Below, one piece after another: positions 13,602 through 25,770 of a stretch of DNA of 64,000 nt. The DNA lies in contig OX411548.1 of the NCBI GenBank assembly GCA_948146395.1, forward strand, positions 62,143,020-62,207,019, written 5' to 3'. Origin of the DNA: Fragum whitleyi. Lineage: Eukaryota > Mollusca > Bivalvia > Cardiida > Cardiidae. The notes below the pieces were generated by a model that did not search any database, was not told the origin of the DNA, and saw only the letters and a program-made list of their open reading frames with translations. The position numbers and the translations under genes were made by a program. Within the stretch, counting starts at the first letter, position 1. The number at the start of each line of letters is the position of its first letter.

Positions 13602-13989
13602 TACAGTTAACAGTTGAGCTTGAGTGATTGGAACGAGTTTTGAGCGAAATTCAAGGGAGGTAATTCAATATCGCTAATATTGTTCACTTTGAAAAAATAA
13701 GCGATATTTATTACATCCCTTTAATAAAATATGCATACAAGTTCTATGAATAACTTTTTTATGTTTTCACGAACCCATCATACGCTTAAAAATCAATTAC
13801 ATCGTGGATTTTATGTACCGAATTTTTATTTAACGAAGTAGTTGGTCCAATCATTTAAGTGATTTTAGAGCGTTTGTTAAACGATTCGATTGAGTGTTTG
13901 GAATGAATAAATGGAGCGCTGAATGAGTTATTTGGAATGTTTTTTATCGGAATGACAGTCAGTTTCATGATGTTATTTAAAACTGTAAT
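13602..13989. mobile_element. Foldback family B element
   Basis: Left arm tacagttaacag with gagttttgagcgaaattcaa and gggaggtaa; right end gtcagtttcatgatgtta and aactgta. The interior is longer than in the copy at 31572. Confidence 0.55.
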
Positions 13990-14204
13990 GGTATCCCCCT
14001 CCTTATATTTGGGGATCCTCGAGATGCCCGGGTTGTGTACAAATATTATATTCGCCACATTTCGACTTTCATAGTGGACGCCTTCATAGCACAATATGTA
14101 CCGCATCAATCTCATTAAAATCTTCTCCGCGAAACCACTACGCTATTTATCCGTTACGTAGGCAGGTGATTAGCGGTAGGTAATATGGAGGAACTAATTT
14201 TAAT

Positions 14205-14395
14205 GAGATTGGGTACTGCATCAGACTCCAAATTTTCAAAGATTCTGTCACGGGTGCGATCCCCGGCGGTGGCACATATCCTTTCCGACATTTGTATTTC
14301 AAAATGAAAACCGTAAACCTAAATGGAAAAACAGCTTGAGGCAAGGAAATGGTGTAGTGGTAAATCTAGCGCAATGAATGCAAGAAATCGTTATT
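14205..14395 (+). mobile_element. Diverged SINE copy
   Basis: B-box-like gggtgcgatccccgg (14250-14265), then catatcctttccgac and a decayed body resembling the main SINE. The head is degraded. Confidence 0.5.
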
Positions 14396-14570
14396 AAATG
14401 ATATGAATGAAAAAAAAAAACACTGTTAAACGCGATGTTACACTCCTTCAAATACACAAACAAATCCAACTTCGCAGCACTTTCATTTCTTTGTTTTTTG
14501 TAGCTACTGCTAATTATGATTTTAGTAAAATATGATGAAGCACTTAGTTTCATCGCAAAATTTGACATTC

Positions 14571-14980
14571 ATGTCAATCAAAGCCGTCCTAAATCTTTCA
14601 CTAGGCGCTCCATTTTCCCTTTCAAAACACTACTTCAAAATATTTAAAACGCTCCAAAATAATAAAAAAAGATAGGAATAACAACTACATTTAAAATATA
14701 TTTAGCTAGAGAAATATCGCGATTTCACTGATAAAATTGAAGTTTTAGGCCTCTAATTGGTTCTTGAAGAGAAATGAAGCTATTTATAGAACGTGTATGC
14801 ATATCTTATTAAAGGGACGTATTAAATATTTATAATTTTGTTCATCCTGAACAAAATTAGTCATATTGGATTACCTCCCTTTAATTTAACTAAAAAACCA
14901 CTCATCGCACGTATTCAATTTCATTCAAAAATCAATCCAAAATCATTCACCTTGTCAATTTCACGATGTTGTTAACTGTA
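14571..14980. mobile_element. Foldback family B element
   Basis: Right arm clear: attacctccctttaattt, caaaatcattcaccttgtca, tttcacgatgttgttaactg. The left part has aggcgctccatttt as in the copy at 31108. Confidence 0.5.
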
Positions 14981-15084
14981 AAGACGAATAAGATTCTATT
15001 GTTTTTCAATAAATGGTGCTTATGTATTACAGGTGAAAGAGTAAAACATGTTTAAATGCAGAACACTTTTTTTGTCATTCACTC

Positions 15085-15560
15085 GTCAGTATGATAAGCT
15101 CAGTAGGTAGAGTACATGACTTCAAAAGAATCGAATTTCGATATCGTGGGTTCGATCCCCAGGCTAGTCTGGCCGCCAGACTCTTCTTTACAGTATTTTT
15201 CAAAGGGAATTAAATGTGTCAGTCATTACATATATTCCAATTAAGTCCCCTGTCTCTGAAATATGAACTTTGATTAAAGAGGCTTGTAATAGAACTACAA
15301 CAAAATATTACTTAAAATGCTAACAAAAACGACTGCGGCCAGTCTATCCCCAGGCTGACACACTAATAAACTAAGTCTCTTTCGGACGAGACTTTAAACC
15401 GAGACCCCGTATGTCGATGATGCTTTACAGCGAGCATGTTAAAGAACCATATCGGATCTCGGCAGAAGTTTCGTCATGTACCCTTACACTAGCCCCCGTA
15501 ACAACTAATAATCTTCTTTAAAGTAGCTCATATGGGTGTATAGTACGGCAGCGAAGATAA
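15085..15560 (+). mobile_element. tRNA-derived SINE with a conserved-type central domain
   Basis: Head with A box (agctcagtaggtagagta) and B box (gggttcgatcccc) at 15103-15170, then after about 200 bp a central segment around 15384-15470 (cgagactttaaaccgagacc and catgttaaagaacc) of the type shared by several metazoan SINE superfamilies. Limits uncertain; no target duplication identified. Confidence 0.55.
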
Positions 15561-15730
15561 ATAAACAAAATACACGTTGTCATTCTCTTTTCTTCGGATG
15601 GATACTTGACTAACGTCGAACTGACTAATTTATTTTAAAAAAAGATGAAAAGAATACCATGCGGTAATTGTTCGTAAACAAGACTAGATCTGTCTCAAGG
15701 TCAAAGATTATGCTTTTGCTTTGATTCTAA

Positions 15731-15775
15731 AACCCCGTAACTACAGCTTCATCACAGCTGTAGTTACGATGTTTT
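15731..15775. repeat. Mini-hairpin (CGTAACTACAGCTT family)
   Basis: aaaccccgtaactacagctt and agctgtagttacgatgtttt; the most regular copy. Confidence 0.7.
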
Positions 15776-16229
15776 GGATTTAAATCAAAGAAAGTGCAAA
15801 GTTGTACCGAAATGCCCTTTGATTTGTCTGTAAAAATTTGAACAAAGCTTAGACCACAGACACTTAACCTGTATTCAGAATGACAAAATAAAAGCCAACG
15901 TTACCATCTTGAAATATGCTTAATGCTTTTCGCTATTTTCTAAGTGTAATATTTTTATAACATGCATACTTGCTTAAGTCTCCCGACTGGCATTCGACGT
16001 TGTCTTTTAAGCTGGACCATTTTACTGAGCTAGGCTGTATTGTTATAACGCATCACCTTGACGTCGTTGGTGTTGGTGTTGGCGGGATAAATTTTAAACT
16101 TGAGAATTTATTTATTACAACTGAATATGTTTACTTGAAATTGGCATGTGTATTTACAATGACAAGAGCAATTGATTTATAACATCAAGAGGTATAACTA
16201 TATAACCATTTCAGCTCCTCTTTGATAAA

Positions 16230-16995
16230 TACAGCGGAGCTTATGTCGTGGGGGGCGTCCCACGTTAGTCCGTGCGTAAATGGTATCATTCGATCTGGGA
16301 CTGAATCGAGTCAAAAATTTAGGTTGGTAGGTGATTGATTATATTTGTTTTTGGCATCATATTGAAACTTGGCCTTTATTATTGTTTTTAAAATGATGAT
16401 TTATAACGTCTAGGACTGTATTAATCAATAATAACGGTAGGTAGATGAATGTCTTTGATTCTGGCATCATGTTGAATGTTTGACCATTTGACATTCTTTC
16501 TTAAATAAAAGATAAATTGGTTTTAAAATATATTGTGTTACTAATACATGTTTGTAGATGATTGTCTTTTGTTCTGGCATCATATTGAACCCTAAATTAT
16601 AACCTTGACCTCTGACCTACTTTCTCAAATGTCAAATTTTAGATCTAAAACTACATTAAGTCAATAATAAGGTTTGTATAGGTTTGTAATTTAACTTTAT
16701 TTCTATATTAAACGCTTAACTCTATTTACTCTAACCCTGACCTTTGACCTACTTAAAAAAGTAAATTTTTAGGTCTAGGGCTGTAAAAATAATGTAACAT
16801 GATGGTCTCTGATTCTGGCATCATGTTGAATGTTTGACTCTGACCATGTCCTATGACCTACTTTCTAAAATTTCAAATCGTAAGGAGTAGATAAATTTTA
16901 TGTCACAAATAAAATGTTGACAGATGATTGTCTTTGATTCTAGCATCTTTTGAATCATTTGCCCTGACTTTGATCTTTGACCTGCTTTCTAAGAT
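16230..16995 (+). repeat. Degenerate tandem repeats, about 115 bp
   Basis: Six to seven units with 'gattgtctttgattctggca', 'tcatgttgaatgtttgacc' and 'ttttaggtctagggctgta'. The start region has 'agctcctctttgataaatac' and a cgtccgtgcg-like leader, as in the other interspersed elements. Confidence 0.65.
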
Positions 16996-17064
16996 CTCGA
17001 TTTACTTTAATTTTACTTAAAGAAAATTAATGATTTTACTGGTTTTCATGGGCAAATTCCATTG

Positions 17065-17145
17065 GAATGATAACGGCACTTGCGTGTAAAGTAGGGCATA
17101 ATTTGAAAACAATTTGCAACATCTTGTCAGTCGGAACACAGGGCT
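17065..17145. mobile_element. Half copy of the AGCCCTG foldback family
   Basis: Only one arm (gtgtaaagtagggcataatt then aatttgcaac and ggaacacagggct) is present, 80 bp from a complete copy. Confidence 0.55.
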
Positions 17146-17227
17146 GGTTTCAAACAGTGGCCCGGATGAAAAACAACAAAAACGGGATCCGATCGGGCCA
17201 GAAATAAGTCGGTCCTATAACAAGACC

Positions 17228-17363
17228 AGCCCTGCATTCAGGATGAGAAAACGATCGCGAAACTTTTGGTGAATTCAACCCCGCTTCGCACGTGTGCATA
17301 CGTTGAAAGCGTGATACAATTTCCAAACGTTGGAAAACGTTTTTACATTCTGAACGCAGGTCA
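17228..17363. mobile_element. Foldback element, AGCCCTG family
   Basis: agccctgcattcaggatgag pairs with ttacattctgaacgcaggt; the loop region has cgcacgtgtgcatacg. Diverged. Confidence 0.7.
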
Positions 17364-17821
17364 GGATTCTAGAAGAAAACACATTTCTCATCTATTCAAA
17401 ACAGACTTTGTTCTTATAAGATAAAGGAGGAAAAATAAAACCTGAAAGTGAAAATTTATGGTCTTCATATTACGACCGAAAAACAACCTTTTAATTCGGT
17501 CACCGTTGCTAATTTAAATAACCTATATATATTGTATTTCGGTGGACCAATGTGTTGTATCTAAAACTTTCTTAGAGCTGTAGGTACGGCGATTTTATAT
17601 TCTAACGACGATATATATATTCTGTTTACATCGTAGTACTCGCTTTGAAGAACAAGGACTGAATGTCAAAATTGTCAGGGTACCACCTTGAAAATGATAT
17701 ATAAGTTTGACAAAATCTTGACATCTTTTTTCGCCATTGCTTCATAAAAAATACATTCTGAGAAAACAGTTTATTTTAAACCGACCCATACCCGATCAAT
17801 TTTATAGGAAATGCGATTAAA

Positions 17822-18010
17822 AATAAAATTGAATCAATTTTGATTTTAATAGTGCCACTCTACGGATAGGATTGTAATATTGAATCAAATTTTAACCTGC
17901 CATTTCACGGAACCGACAATAAAATTGAAACAATTTTAATATTCTCACTCTACGTAATTGAAAGTAATATTGAATCAATTTTAAAATTTGTCACTCTATG
18001 GAATTGATAA
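17822..18010 (+). repeat. Tandem repeat, about 60 bp, about 3-4 units
   Basis: Units carry 'aatattgaatcaattttaa' and 'cactctacggaattga'. Non-coding, AT-rich. Confidence 0.7.
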
Positions 18011-18191
18011 TATTAACATTGTATTAGCGATATTGAAGATTTGTTCAATTCCATTTTCAATTTTATTGTCATAATTTAATACTGCTTTTGTATAGGCTGC
18101 ATTATAGAATAGATTTTAACGAAAGAGAATCCTTATGTCTAAAGTTCAATAGATATGTTGAAATAAAGGATGCGTCTTTAATAATGCATTT

Positions 18192-18427
18192 GAGCCTGTG
18201 CGTGACATTTCCAACAGTTTTAAATTTTCGTGAGGTGCAAACATTGAGTAGCGTAGGCATCCACATACTGTAAATATAGAATCACCTGATAGTCTACAGA
18301 TACTTTGAGACCTAATCTATTTATTAAACGCATAGTGAAGACTCTGGTCAGGCTATGCGGGTGCACAGACTAGTCAGTCTTTGCTTTGCGCAAGTTTCAA
18401 ATTGTTGGAAATCTCACGTACAGGCTC
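18192..18427. mobile_element. Foldback family C element
   Basis: Ends gagcctgtgcgtgacatttc / gaaatctcacgtacaggctc. The internal hairpin (gactctggtcaggctatg / cacagactagtcagtc) is decayed relative to the copy at 2983. Confidence 0.72.
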
Positions 18428-18552
18428 ATTTTTAACTTGTCATCTTGCTACTGTTTCCACAAGTAAACTGACAGTGATGAGATCAATTAACTCTTTGCTG
18501 TTTAATCCCTGCTTTTTACGTACATGTAATTTTATGATAGAGAAAACATTGT

Positions 18553-18597
18553 GAAAAAAGAAGAAATTGCTTCTGACAAGCAATTTCTTCTTTTTCC
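18553..18597. repeat. Hairpin (AAGAAATTGCTT family)
   Basis: gaaaaaagaagaaattgctt pairs exactly or nearly with aagcaatttcttctttttcc. Related copies lie at 25643-25681 and 57949-57990. Confidence 0.7.
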
Positions 18598-19390
18598 AAA
18601 CTATTTCTACCCTACTGAATGGTTAATTTTTTAAATTAAATCCACTTTAAATTTTTGTCTGCAAAACCTTTGAATTTGGACAGGTCCAAAATTTTGTAAA
18701 ACAGGAAAGTGTTAACCGATCGCTGGCAGAGCCCCTTGATACCCAACTCGACACAATCCGCGAGGTATCAAAACGTGTATTTTTTATGCAAAATAAAGTG
18801 CCACCGTCTTTCATAACGCCCCCTTAGCTTGATAACCTTAGCGTGGCCGCTATAACTTGAATTAGGTTGTAGCTACGGCATTTAAGTGTAACTTATTGAA
18901 GACTGGACTCGTCGATTGGTCCATTCGACGTTACAAACCTTGGATAGAACTTTATTTGTGCAGTAATTTATGGTTTTTAAGGACAAAAAAGAAATCGACG
19001 AAATATTTTTCTCGAATAAAAAAAGGGGAGTCTCAACGAATAAAGGTAGCGTACCCGTAATAGTTACGCAACATTTCTGAAACCATGACCTTGCACATCT
19101 TTAATCGAGAATTCTTAATGAAATCATTAGGAAACATCGGTTAACACAGTTTTAGTTCATGACATCCGAAACGTTGCGGAACAACTACGGGTCTACTTCC
19201 TTACGAACGCATAGTTGATAAAATAAAACAGGCGAGAACGCAAAAGCTTGTTATACACATATTTCGTAAATTAAAATGCCGTGTAAACGAAAGAAAAGGG
19301 CGTATCATGGTCAGAAATTCCTTTTTTAAAATAAATTCTGCTTTTTACTATACTGTTTTCCTTAATATAATTTTCATGGGACGCGAAAAC

Positions 19391-19515
19391 CAGCCCTGTG
19401 TTCAGGATGTCAAAAAAGTTTCGCGAGCGCTTTGAGATGATACCCCGCTTTGCACGTACACATACGTGCAAAGCGAGATATTATTTCGAAAACGCTTCGC
19501 ACCGTCTTTGATACA
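19391..19515. mobile_element. Foldback element, AGCCCTG family, right end decayed
   Basis: cagccctgtgttcaggatgt at the left; central palindrome accccgctttgcacgtaca / tacgtgcaaagcgagat; the right arm ends in accgtctttgatac without the CAGGGCT end. Confidence 0.65.
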
Positions 19516-19642
19516 GCTTGATACGTGGAAGCTAATCTGGTCACTAGCCGTTCAAAACACTTACTGTAGCTTCGACACTTTGATCTACTGATGGCAAATA
19601 ATAGTAAGACTAGTCTTTCATGGAAACGGAGATTCAAATAAA

Positions 19643-19910
19643 TTTGTTTGTTTGTTTGAATGGGTCAACAATTTCGCAGTTATATCGCGGCGGCCGGAGC
19701 ACCTAACAATGGATTCCTGGTATTTCTTTCACCTGTACTACCATTACACCCTTTCCTAGCCTCCGACTGCTATCTCACATAGGTTTACGATTATCTACCC
19801 ATTGGTGAGAGACAAAGTCGGAAAGGATATTTTCCGCCACCGGGGATCGAACCCACGATTTCTAGATTGGAAGTCTTATGCCTAACCAACTGCGCTATGG
19901 TTGCGGCCCG
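19643..19910 (-). mobile_element. tRNA-derived SINE, full length, minus strand
   Basis: Same family as the copy at 48059: (TTTG)n tail at the left, A/B-box head at the right end (B box complement gggatcgaacccac). An 11-bp target duplication attcaaataaa lies at 19632-19642 and 19911-19921. The head is a tRNA relic and not a functional tRNA gene. Confidence 0.88.
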
Positions 19911-20276
19911 ATTCAAATAAAGGGTAGACAGAAAGACATGAAAAAGAAAAGAAAACATAGTAGTTGAAGATAAGTTATTTATTATGTCATATCACAGAAT
20001 GTAAAGCTGTTCAATGTGTAATAATAAATATCATATGTACATGAAAAAAAGAAATTCTTACAACATCTTGCCTGCAAGATTTTTCTAACTGAAATTACAA
20101 TTGTTGAAATAATATATTGTGCAAAATGCCGTAAATACAAAAACTATGTCAACGTTGTTGTTTGTATATGACGTTTTTGAAATGACAAACGAAAAGAGTA
20201 AGCATAAGACATCAAAATATCAAATTTGATTTGACAAATAACATCTGTGAATTGTAAACCATTGATACGCTACCAA

Positions 20277-20318
20277 AATGTCGTAATTACAGCTTGGATA
20301 AAGACATAGATACGTCTT
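20277..20318. repeat. Mini-hairpin (CGTAACTACAGCTT family), one arm decayed
   Basis: aatgtcgtaattacagcttg then ataaagacatagatacgtc. Confidence 0.5.
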
Positions 20319-21256
20319 TTTGATCTTCGCCTAACGGAATGACATTTCTTACGTGTCGGATTTTTAGGACTTTTAGTTCACGTGACGACGTTGACAGTTT
20401 GAAATATTACTTTTTTATTATGTCAACATTTCGTAATTTACTTTTAGCGTAATTTAAAAACACATTTCGTCTTGCTGTGACGCATAAGTTACATTATCCT
20501 GTTCATCACTTTTAAATGTTATCAAAGGAAATATTAAAAATAGACAAAAGTTAAAAAAAAGAGTAAACTTCCTTATGTCGAATGACATATTTGACCGTCA
20601 CTTTAAACAGTTACCAACGGGATACAAAAATGAAATTAATATACGATAAATTTTCTTCTGTTTTTCTTCATAATAGTTTTTTTTAATTTCGTTCTACGGG
20701 TTTCCTCTGTCAGAATCAATCTTTATTTTATTTATTTATTTTTATTTCAATATTTACTTTGCATAGTTGAAAGATTACCCCTGATCGTGGTGGAGTCACA
20801 TAATATCAAGGCCAAATGTAGATGTGTAAGAAAGATTTAATCTATTCACTTAATTAGATTTTAAACATTGCGTTTTTAATGTTGGTTTTCAAATTTTAAT
20901 AAGGCTTGGAATAGAATAATTAAAGGAAACTGCATAGAAGTAGCATGGAAGGGATGGGTTTCTATACTCTTCTCTCTTTTTAACAAGCAGAATTAAAGAA
21001 ACATAAGAATGGTTCTTTAATTGTTGACAGCATTTACTTAAGAACAACAACAAAACATTCTTTATTCAGTGGTGTAAGGATGTTTACTGTTTTAGTTGAA
21101 TCGTTCTATGCTATTTTTCAAACGTAATGATATTAATGTGTGCAAGTTAAAAGAAGGCGGCGTGATAAATGATTGAGCCCGAACATCAAACGGCTGTTTT
21201 GCATTATTACGTAAAGGTAATAAGCGATCTTCTTTCAACTCATCCACGCAATTCTA

Positions 21257-21300
21257 CAACATCGTAACTACAACTTGGTCAAAGCTGTAGTTACAATGTA
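21257..21300. repeat. Mini-hairpin (CGTAACTACAGCTT family)
   Basis: aacatcgtaactacaacttg / aaagctgtagttacaatgta. Followed at 21450-21505 by three further 'atcgtaactatgatgttc'-like single arms. Confidence 0.65.
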
Positions 21301-22063
21301 TTAGAATCGCATCGACTTAAAATCTGACATCTGTAATGTTTAAGTCACATAGAAAAATGGTACAAACAGGTAATAAATAGTTCTATTTACATAGCGAACC
21401 TCGCATCTAGCGAGTCCGACTTCGTCCGTGCTATGACATCGAAACTGTGTTTTGAAATCGTAACTATGATGTTCTGACATCGTAGCTATGATGTTTCGAC
21501 AATGCTTTGGTAGCTATGCAACCATAACTATCCGGCCCAGCTATCTGTCACATATTCGGGTTATATCTATAGTTCTGCTATTGCGATTTCCATAGCTTCA
21601 ATAGACCGGCAATTTCAAGTGAGGGATCAAAGATCAATTTTACATTGAAAATGATAAGAGATAATGGTTTCTCGAACCTCACTCTTTCTTGCAGAACTAT
21701 ACTCATTGATTTTTCTCAATCTAGTACTATTTTCCTCTCATGGTGTCCATTTCTTCTGTTTGGGATTATATCCGTCCGTTATTCACACTTTGAATATATT
21801 CAGTCATTGTTCTATTCTCTATTCACTAACGTTGTTTCAATGCCACATGCCTTAATGTCTGTACTCCCTGCCTCACTCTCGTCCCATTTTGAAACTGTCT
21901 CTTCATTATTTGCTCGGGTTGCAGGTTGTCCGTATGTAATCATTACACTTCCGTAATGAAGTCGACGGTTCCCTACCGTCTTCCTTCTTCAAGAGGAGCG
22001 GTACCGCACACAGGGGTGTGTTTTACCGACGCAAACCTAGACTAGACTCTCAATACAGTCCGT

Positions 22064-22770
22064 TCACTTAATGACAAGTCCTGGTATTTCTACATCAATT
22101 GAAACTTGTTCAATTTCCTTGAGAGGTATTTCATTCCCACTACCTCGGTCGGGGGAAATACAGAACATGGCACCGTAAGAATCATTGCCGGGAAATAAGC
22201 TCATTTCTGAATCCACGCTTGAAGTACTTCTAAGCGACATGAGTCGCCGACGTTCACAGTCCGGGTTGTTCATTGCACTTGATGTTTCAGCCGAGTCCGT
22301 TGTAGTAATAGTCACGTAACCTCTAGATTGGATATTGTTATTGTTAATACACGTTTCTTGCATCTGTCCTGGACTATGACAAACAATCGATTTCTCTTCA
22401 CGTTTAATATCAGATGGGATATTATCCGCGATTTGGTTCATGTTTTGGAATATTTCAATCAAGTTAATACTCTTATATTGCTGACTACGTCTTAAGTTAG
22501 TCATACTGGAATCGTTATCGCTTCGATCTTCCATAATCTCGTCCTTGAATAAACCGAACCATTTAAACATGTGGAACTTGATTCTCCTTGTGTAATCCCT
22601 GTTGGAGAACATGATAACAATAGGGTTGACGAAGCCGTTGAGGAGGGCGATGCACATGACGATGAATTCAAGGATATAGGGCATGGACTCCTCGTCTTGG
22701 CTCATGTTGCTGAAGCCGGTCATCCAGACATGAGCCACGATGTAAGGTATCCAACAAATAAGGAAGTTTC
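22064..22770 (-). CDS. Class A GPCR, exon 2 (TM6-TM7 and long C-terminal tail)
   Basis: Second and last coding exon of the same receptor. The acceptor reads TTTTCAG|GAAACTTCC (AG at 22772-22771). The phase-1 join makes Gly273, followed by NFLICWIPY: TM6 with the CWxP switch at 278-281. TM7 about 305-327 carries Asn321-Pro322, but the family motif NPxxY reads NPIVI, so the tyrosine is replaced by Ile325. The cytoplasmic tail is long (about 330-507), rich in Ser, Thr, Asn and acidic residues with several Arg/Ser clusters (for example RRRLMSLRSTSS), plausible for phosphorylation and arrestin binding. Stop TGA at 22064-22066. Exon 1 (817 nt) plus this exon (707 nt) give 1524 nt, exactly 508 codons with the stop, which supports the model. 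No clear AATAAA was found close downstream, so the 3' end is undefined. Confidence 0.92.
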
Positions 22771-22941
22771 CTGAAAACAGAGAAAAAGTAGATGTAAATA
22801 TAGAGAGAGCTTTATTTGACATCCATACATATGATTTGAAAGTGGTAGTATTCGTATGCTCTTTTGAGGAGACAATATCACTAAATTATTCCACAGTGAT
22901 TAATTAACCACAAACATTCCAAATTTCAAAATTTCGAAAAA

Positions 22942-23075
22942 ATGCTTTTATCGAGAAAAATAACAAATCTTATCACTAGATTCTAGTAATAAGGTTTGCT
23001 ATTTTACTTGCCTAAGGCATTTTTCCCCAAAATTCTAGTTATAAGATTTGTTATTTTACTTGATAAAGGCAATTT
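22942..23075. repeat. Palindrome with an additional arm
   Basis: gaaaaataacaaatcttatc and actaga pair with tctagtaataaggtttgct and attttac; a third arm (ttctagttataagatttgtt) follows in the same sense as the second. In the GPCR intron. Confidence 0.65.
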
Positions 23076-23530
23076 TTGCCAATATATTGATTTAAAATGT
23101 TTTCATATAGTCTTTTGAGTATGTTCTCTTAACATCAATCAATACAAAAAAACGTGCCTACATTTTGGAACCAAGTGCACTTTTCTTCAATCGATATTTT
23201 GTCCCAAAATTTGAGTTTGTTTGCAAAGGCAGATACTTGAACTTCAATGTTCTTACTTAGTTTAGTGGTGAATTGAAAGTTGAAATTTCTGTACAAGAAT
23301 GGTTTATTGCCAATTGCTCGAGATAAATTTTACCGAAGATCAGGCGTGAAATTATAATCTATAAATAGCTGCAATAAGCCATAGATAAACAAAATGTAAA
23401 ATATTATGCGAATTGTCAAATAAATCATCTTTTTTTGCTAATGAAGAATATATTTCATGAATCATAATGAAATTTACTCTTGATTCCTTAAATTTAAACA
23501 TTCATTTCATTACAGTTTTTTTAGGATTCT

Positions 23531-23673
23531 GCCCTGCCTTCAGGATGACGAGGCTGTTAAAACTGTTTGCTAATTTTACCCCACTTTGCACGTAAGTGCA
23601 CGTAAGTGAACGCGCAAAGCGGGGTATAAGTAGCAAACAGTTTGATCCATTTTTGTCATCATGAACGCAGGGC
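23531..23673. mobile_element. Foldback element, AGCCCTG family, in the GPCR intron
   Basis: gccctgccttcaggatgac pairs with gtcatcatgaacgcagggc; centre accccactttgcacgtaag / gcgcaaagcggggtata. The loop carries a small duplication (gcacgtaagt twice). Confidence 0.8.
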
Positions 23674-25642
23674 TGATTGACAGCGGTTATAAGATTAGTT
23701 TACGAAATTTTATTTTCCTCAAACATTTAAAAAGATAACCTTGATATGCGACCTTTAATTTGCCATGTGACCTTGATTTTATCAGAGTACGCCTATAGAT
23801 GCGATCTATAATCTTGTCAAATAGGATAACTATAAAATTGATAGGGTCGAAAATGATAAACGTTTTTTTTAATTTCTAAACCTTAAAGACAAACTGATTA
23901 AAAAAGAAACACCAAAAAGTCGATCAAATATAAAACAGTGAGCACCGAAAGAAAAGGATGATTATTTGGTAAAAAAATGTAGATCATAATTCAATCATAG
24001 TATTAATATTTTTGACATTACGATCCCAGGGCATAATACACCAATGTCGTATATACCTGTGAAGTGTAAGGGTATTTACGACCTTTTAGCTTTAGGGCCT
24101 CAGTTGTGACCCTAGTAAGTTACTCTGACATGTCAACTATTTCACCTTAAAGTCATCCGAACTAGCCTTGTGAAATACCTAATTGAGTTTGCGTCATCAA
24201 CATTTAGTTTCCATGGCAGCGTTTACGAAATGGTTATGTTTTTTGCCACTTGTTTTTATGCCTTTGAATAGGGCGTGCACATGAGAAGGATAAAAAAGAT
24301 TTTATATTTTATAGATTTATTGCTGATAAACGAACGCAGATGATATTGAACTTTATTGATACTGACGCCCAAGAAATATTCAGAAACCATGACAATATTA
24401 GCGAAATAAAAACAGTTTTTGCAATGTTTTGATTTGCATGACATGGTACTCACAAATGTAGTTTGAGAATTTATAGATTTATTTGTAGATAGTTTGAACC
24501 GAACGAATTTCATTTCAGTTTTACTACTTTTATTGACGTAAATCGTCTATCTCATTATATCTTGATTAGATTACAAACTTTGGATCAATTCATCTGATGC
24601 ATTAATCAAAAGGTTCGTTATGGAATTTTAATGTATCAAATTGAGATAAATCTCAAGCGTTTTAATTTTATATGTTGGAAGCAAACTTTTAAGATAGCAT
24701 TCTTTTTATTAGAAGAATGAGTTAAAAGTTAAAAAAGGTCAGAAAGCTTAGTTGGCAAAGATAAATCGGGCTAGTCGATATTCGATATTTTCCAATTGGC
24801 AGAAAATGTGTGCATGGAAACTGAAAGTGGTGGCAAGTGTGTGCGTTGAAGTCCACAAAAATGCCCAGAATTTATGCTACATGGCATTCGCCCTGAAAAA
24901 GGGTACACAGTCAATTTCGATTACCGACCCTCCTTGTCAAGTTCAAATCTGGTATTAATTTTGCAAGTACACATTTTGGTGTAACTGTCCAATTACACCC
25001 AAAATGCTTATTGACTATCACAAAATACCACAATTATTCCAAATATGTTTTGACAAAAAACTGGGTTGCTATATTTTTAGGAGAGACTTGACGTTAATGA
25101 CGTCGCTTACTCACGTTGTCGGATAATTATTTGTCAGTTAACGTTAATCATATACTACGTATATACTACGAACTTGAGGTCATTATACGTATTACTTTTG
25201 ACCGTTTTCTGAGAAGTAGACCATTGCACTGGGAGTTGATGTAAATGTTTTGGCAAACCTTTTAGAAAAATGGGAACATTTTTCCTTGGTTTAATGAACT
25301 TTGATTCATGCATAATTTTTTGTTTTTCAGTTTTAAGACATTTTCGGCGCAAAAGACGATAAGTAATATTCAAGACCCAGCTAAAAAATTGAATAGTTTT
25401 AAAGTTATCTTTAAAAATATTTTTCAGTATTTGTATTACTTCTGCGGATGCTTTTTCAAACTTCTGTTTCTTCATTTTAAGAAGAAAATTTCAACAAACC
25501 CAGACTGTTTAGACTTTCATAGAATACATGATATTTTTTTTATGTTAAGCTCCTTTCCTTTTTTATCGTCTAAATCCAAAGACGCTGTAGACAAAAATGA
25601 AAATAGTTGCAATTTGTCACGAGGTAAAAATTGTTGTGAAAC

Positions 25643-25681
25643 AAAAAGAAATTGCTTGTCTCAAGCAATTTCTTCCTTTTC
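25643..25681. repeat. Hairpin (AAGAAATTGCTT family)
   Basis: aaaagaaattgcttg / caagcaatttcttcctttt, in the GPCR intron. Confidence 0.7.
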
Positions 25682-25770
25682 CACAAGATTTTCTTAAGTA
25701 TAAAATCACGGGGGCGTACAAATCAGGGTCTATACAGGAAGAGTTGGAGTAAAAGATATGTTTTATTTAC

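Larger units (their letters stand above)
19922..22063. other. Downstream flank of the GPCR gene
   Basis: Should include the receptor 3' UTR at its right edge. Contains mini-hairpins and three tandem 'atcgtaactatgatgttc'-like segments (21420-21540). No clear minus-strand AATAAA within about 700 bp of the stop. Confidence 0.5.
22771..25770 (-). other. GPCR intron (3000 nt, phase 1, GT-AG)
   Basis: Intron separating TM5/loop 3 from TM6. It holds a foldback element (23531-23673), another palindrome (22942-23020 with a third related arm at 23030-23075), and a short AAGAAATTGCTT-type hairpin (25643-25681). No further exon-like block with paired splice signals was seen. The antisense open frame at 25308-25697 has no recognisable content. 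Confidence 0.8.

Noticed and set aside
21645..21956. 103-codon plus-strand frame downstream of the GPCR
   Set aside because: Lies where the receptor's 3' UTR is expected on the other strand; no domain or splice context.
25308..25697. 129-codon plus-strand frame in the GPCR intron
   Set aside because: Low-complexity Phe/Lys/Ser composition, no domain, contains a repeat hairpin.
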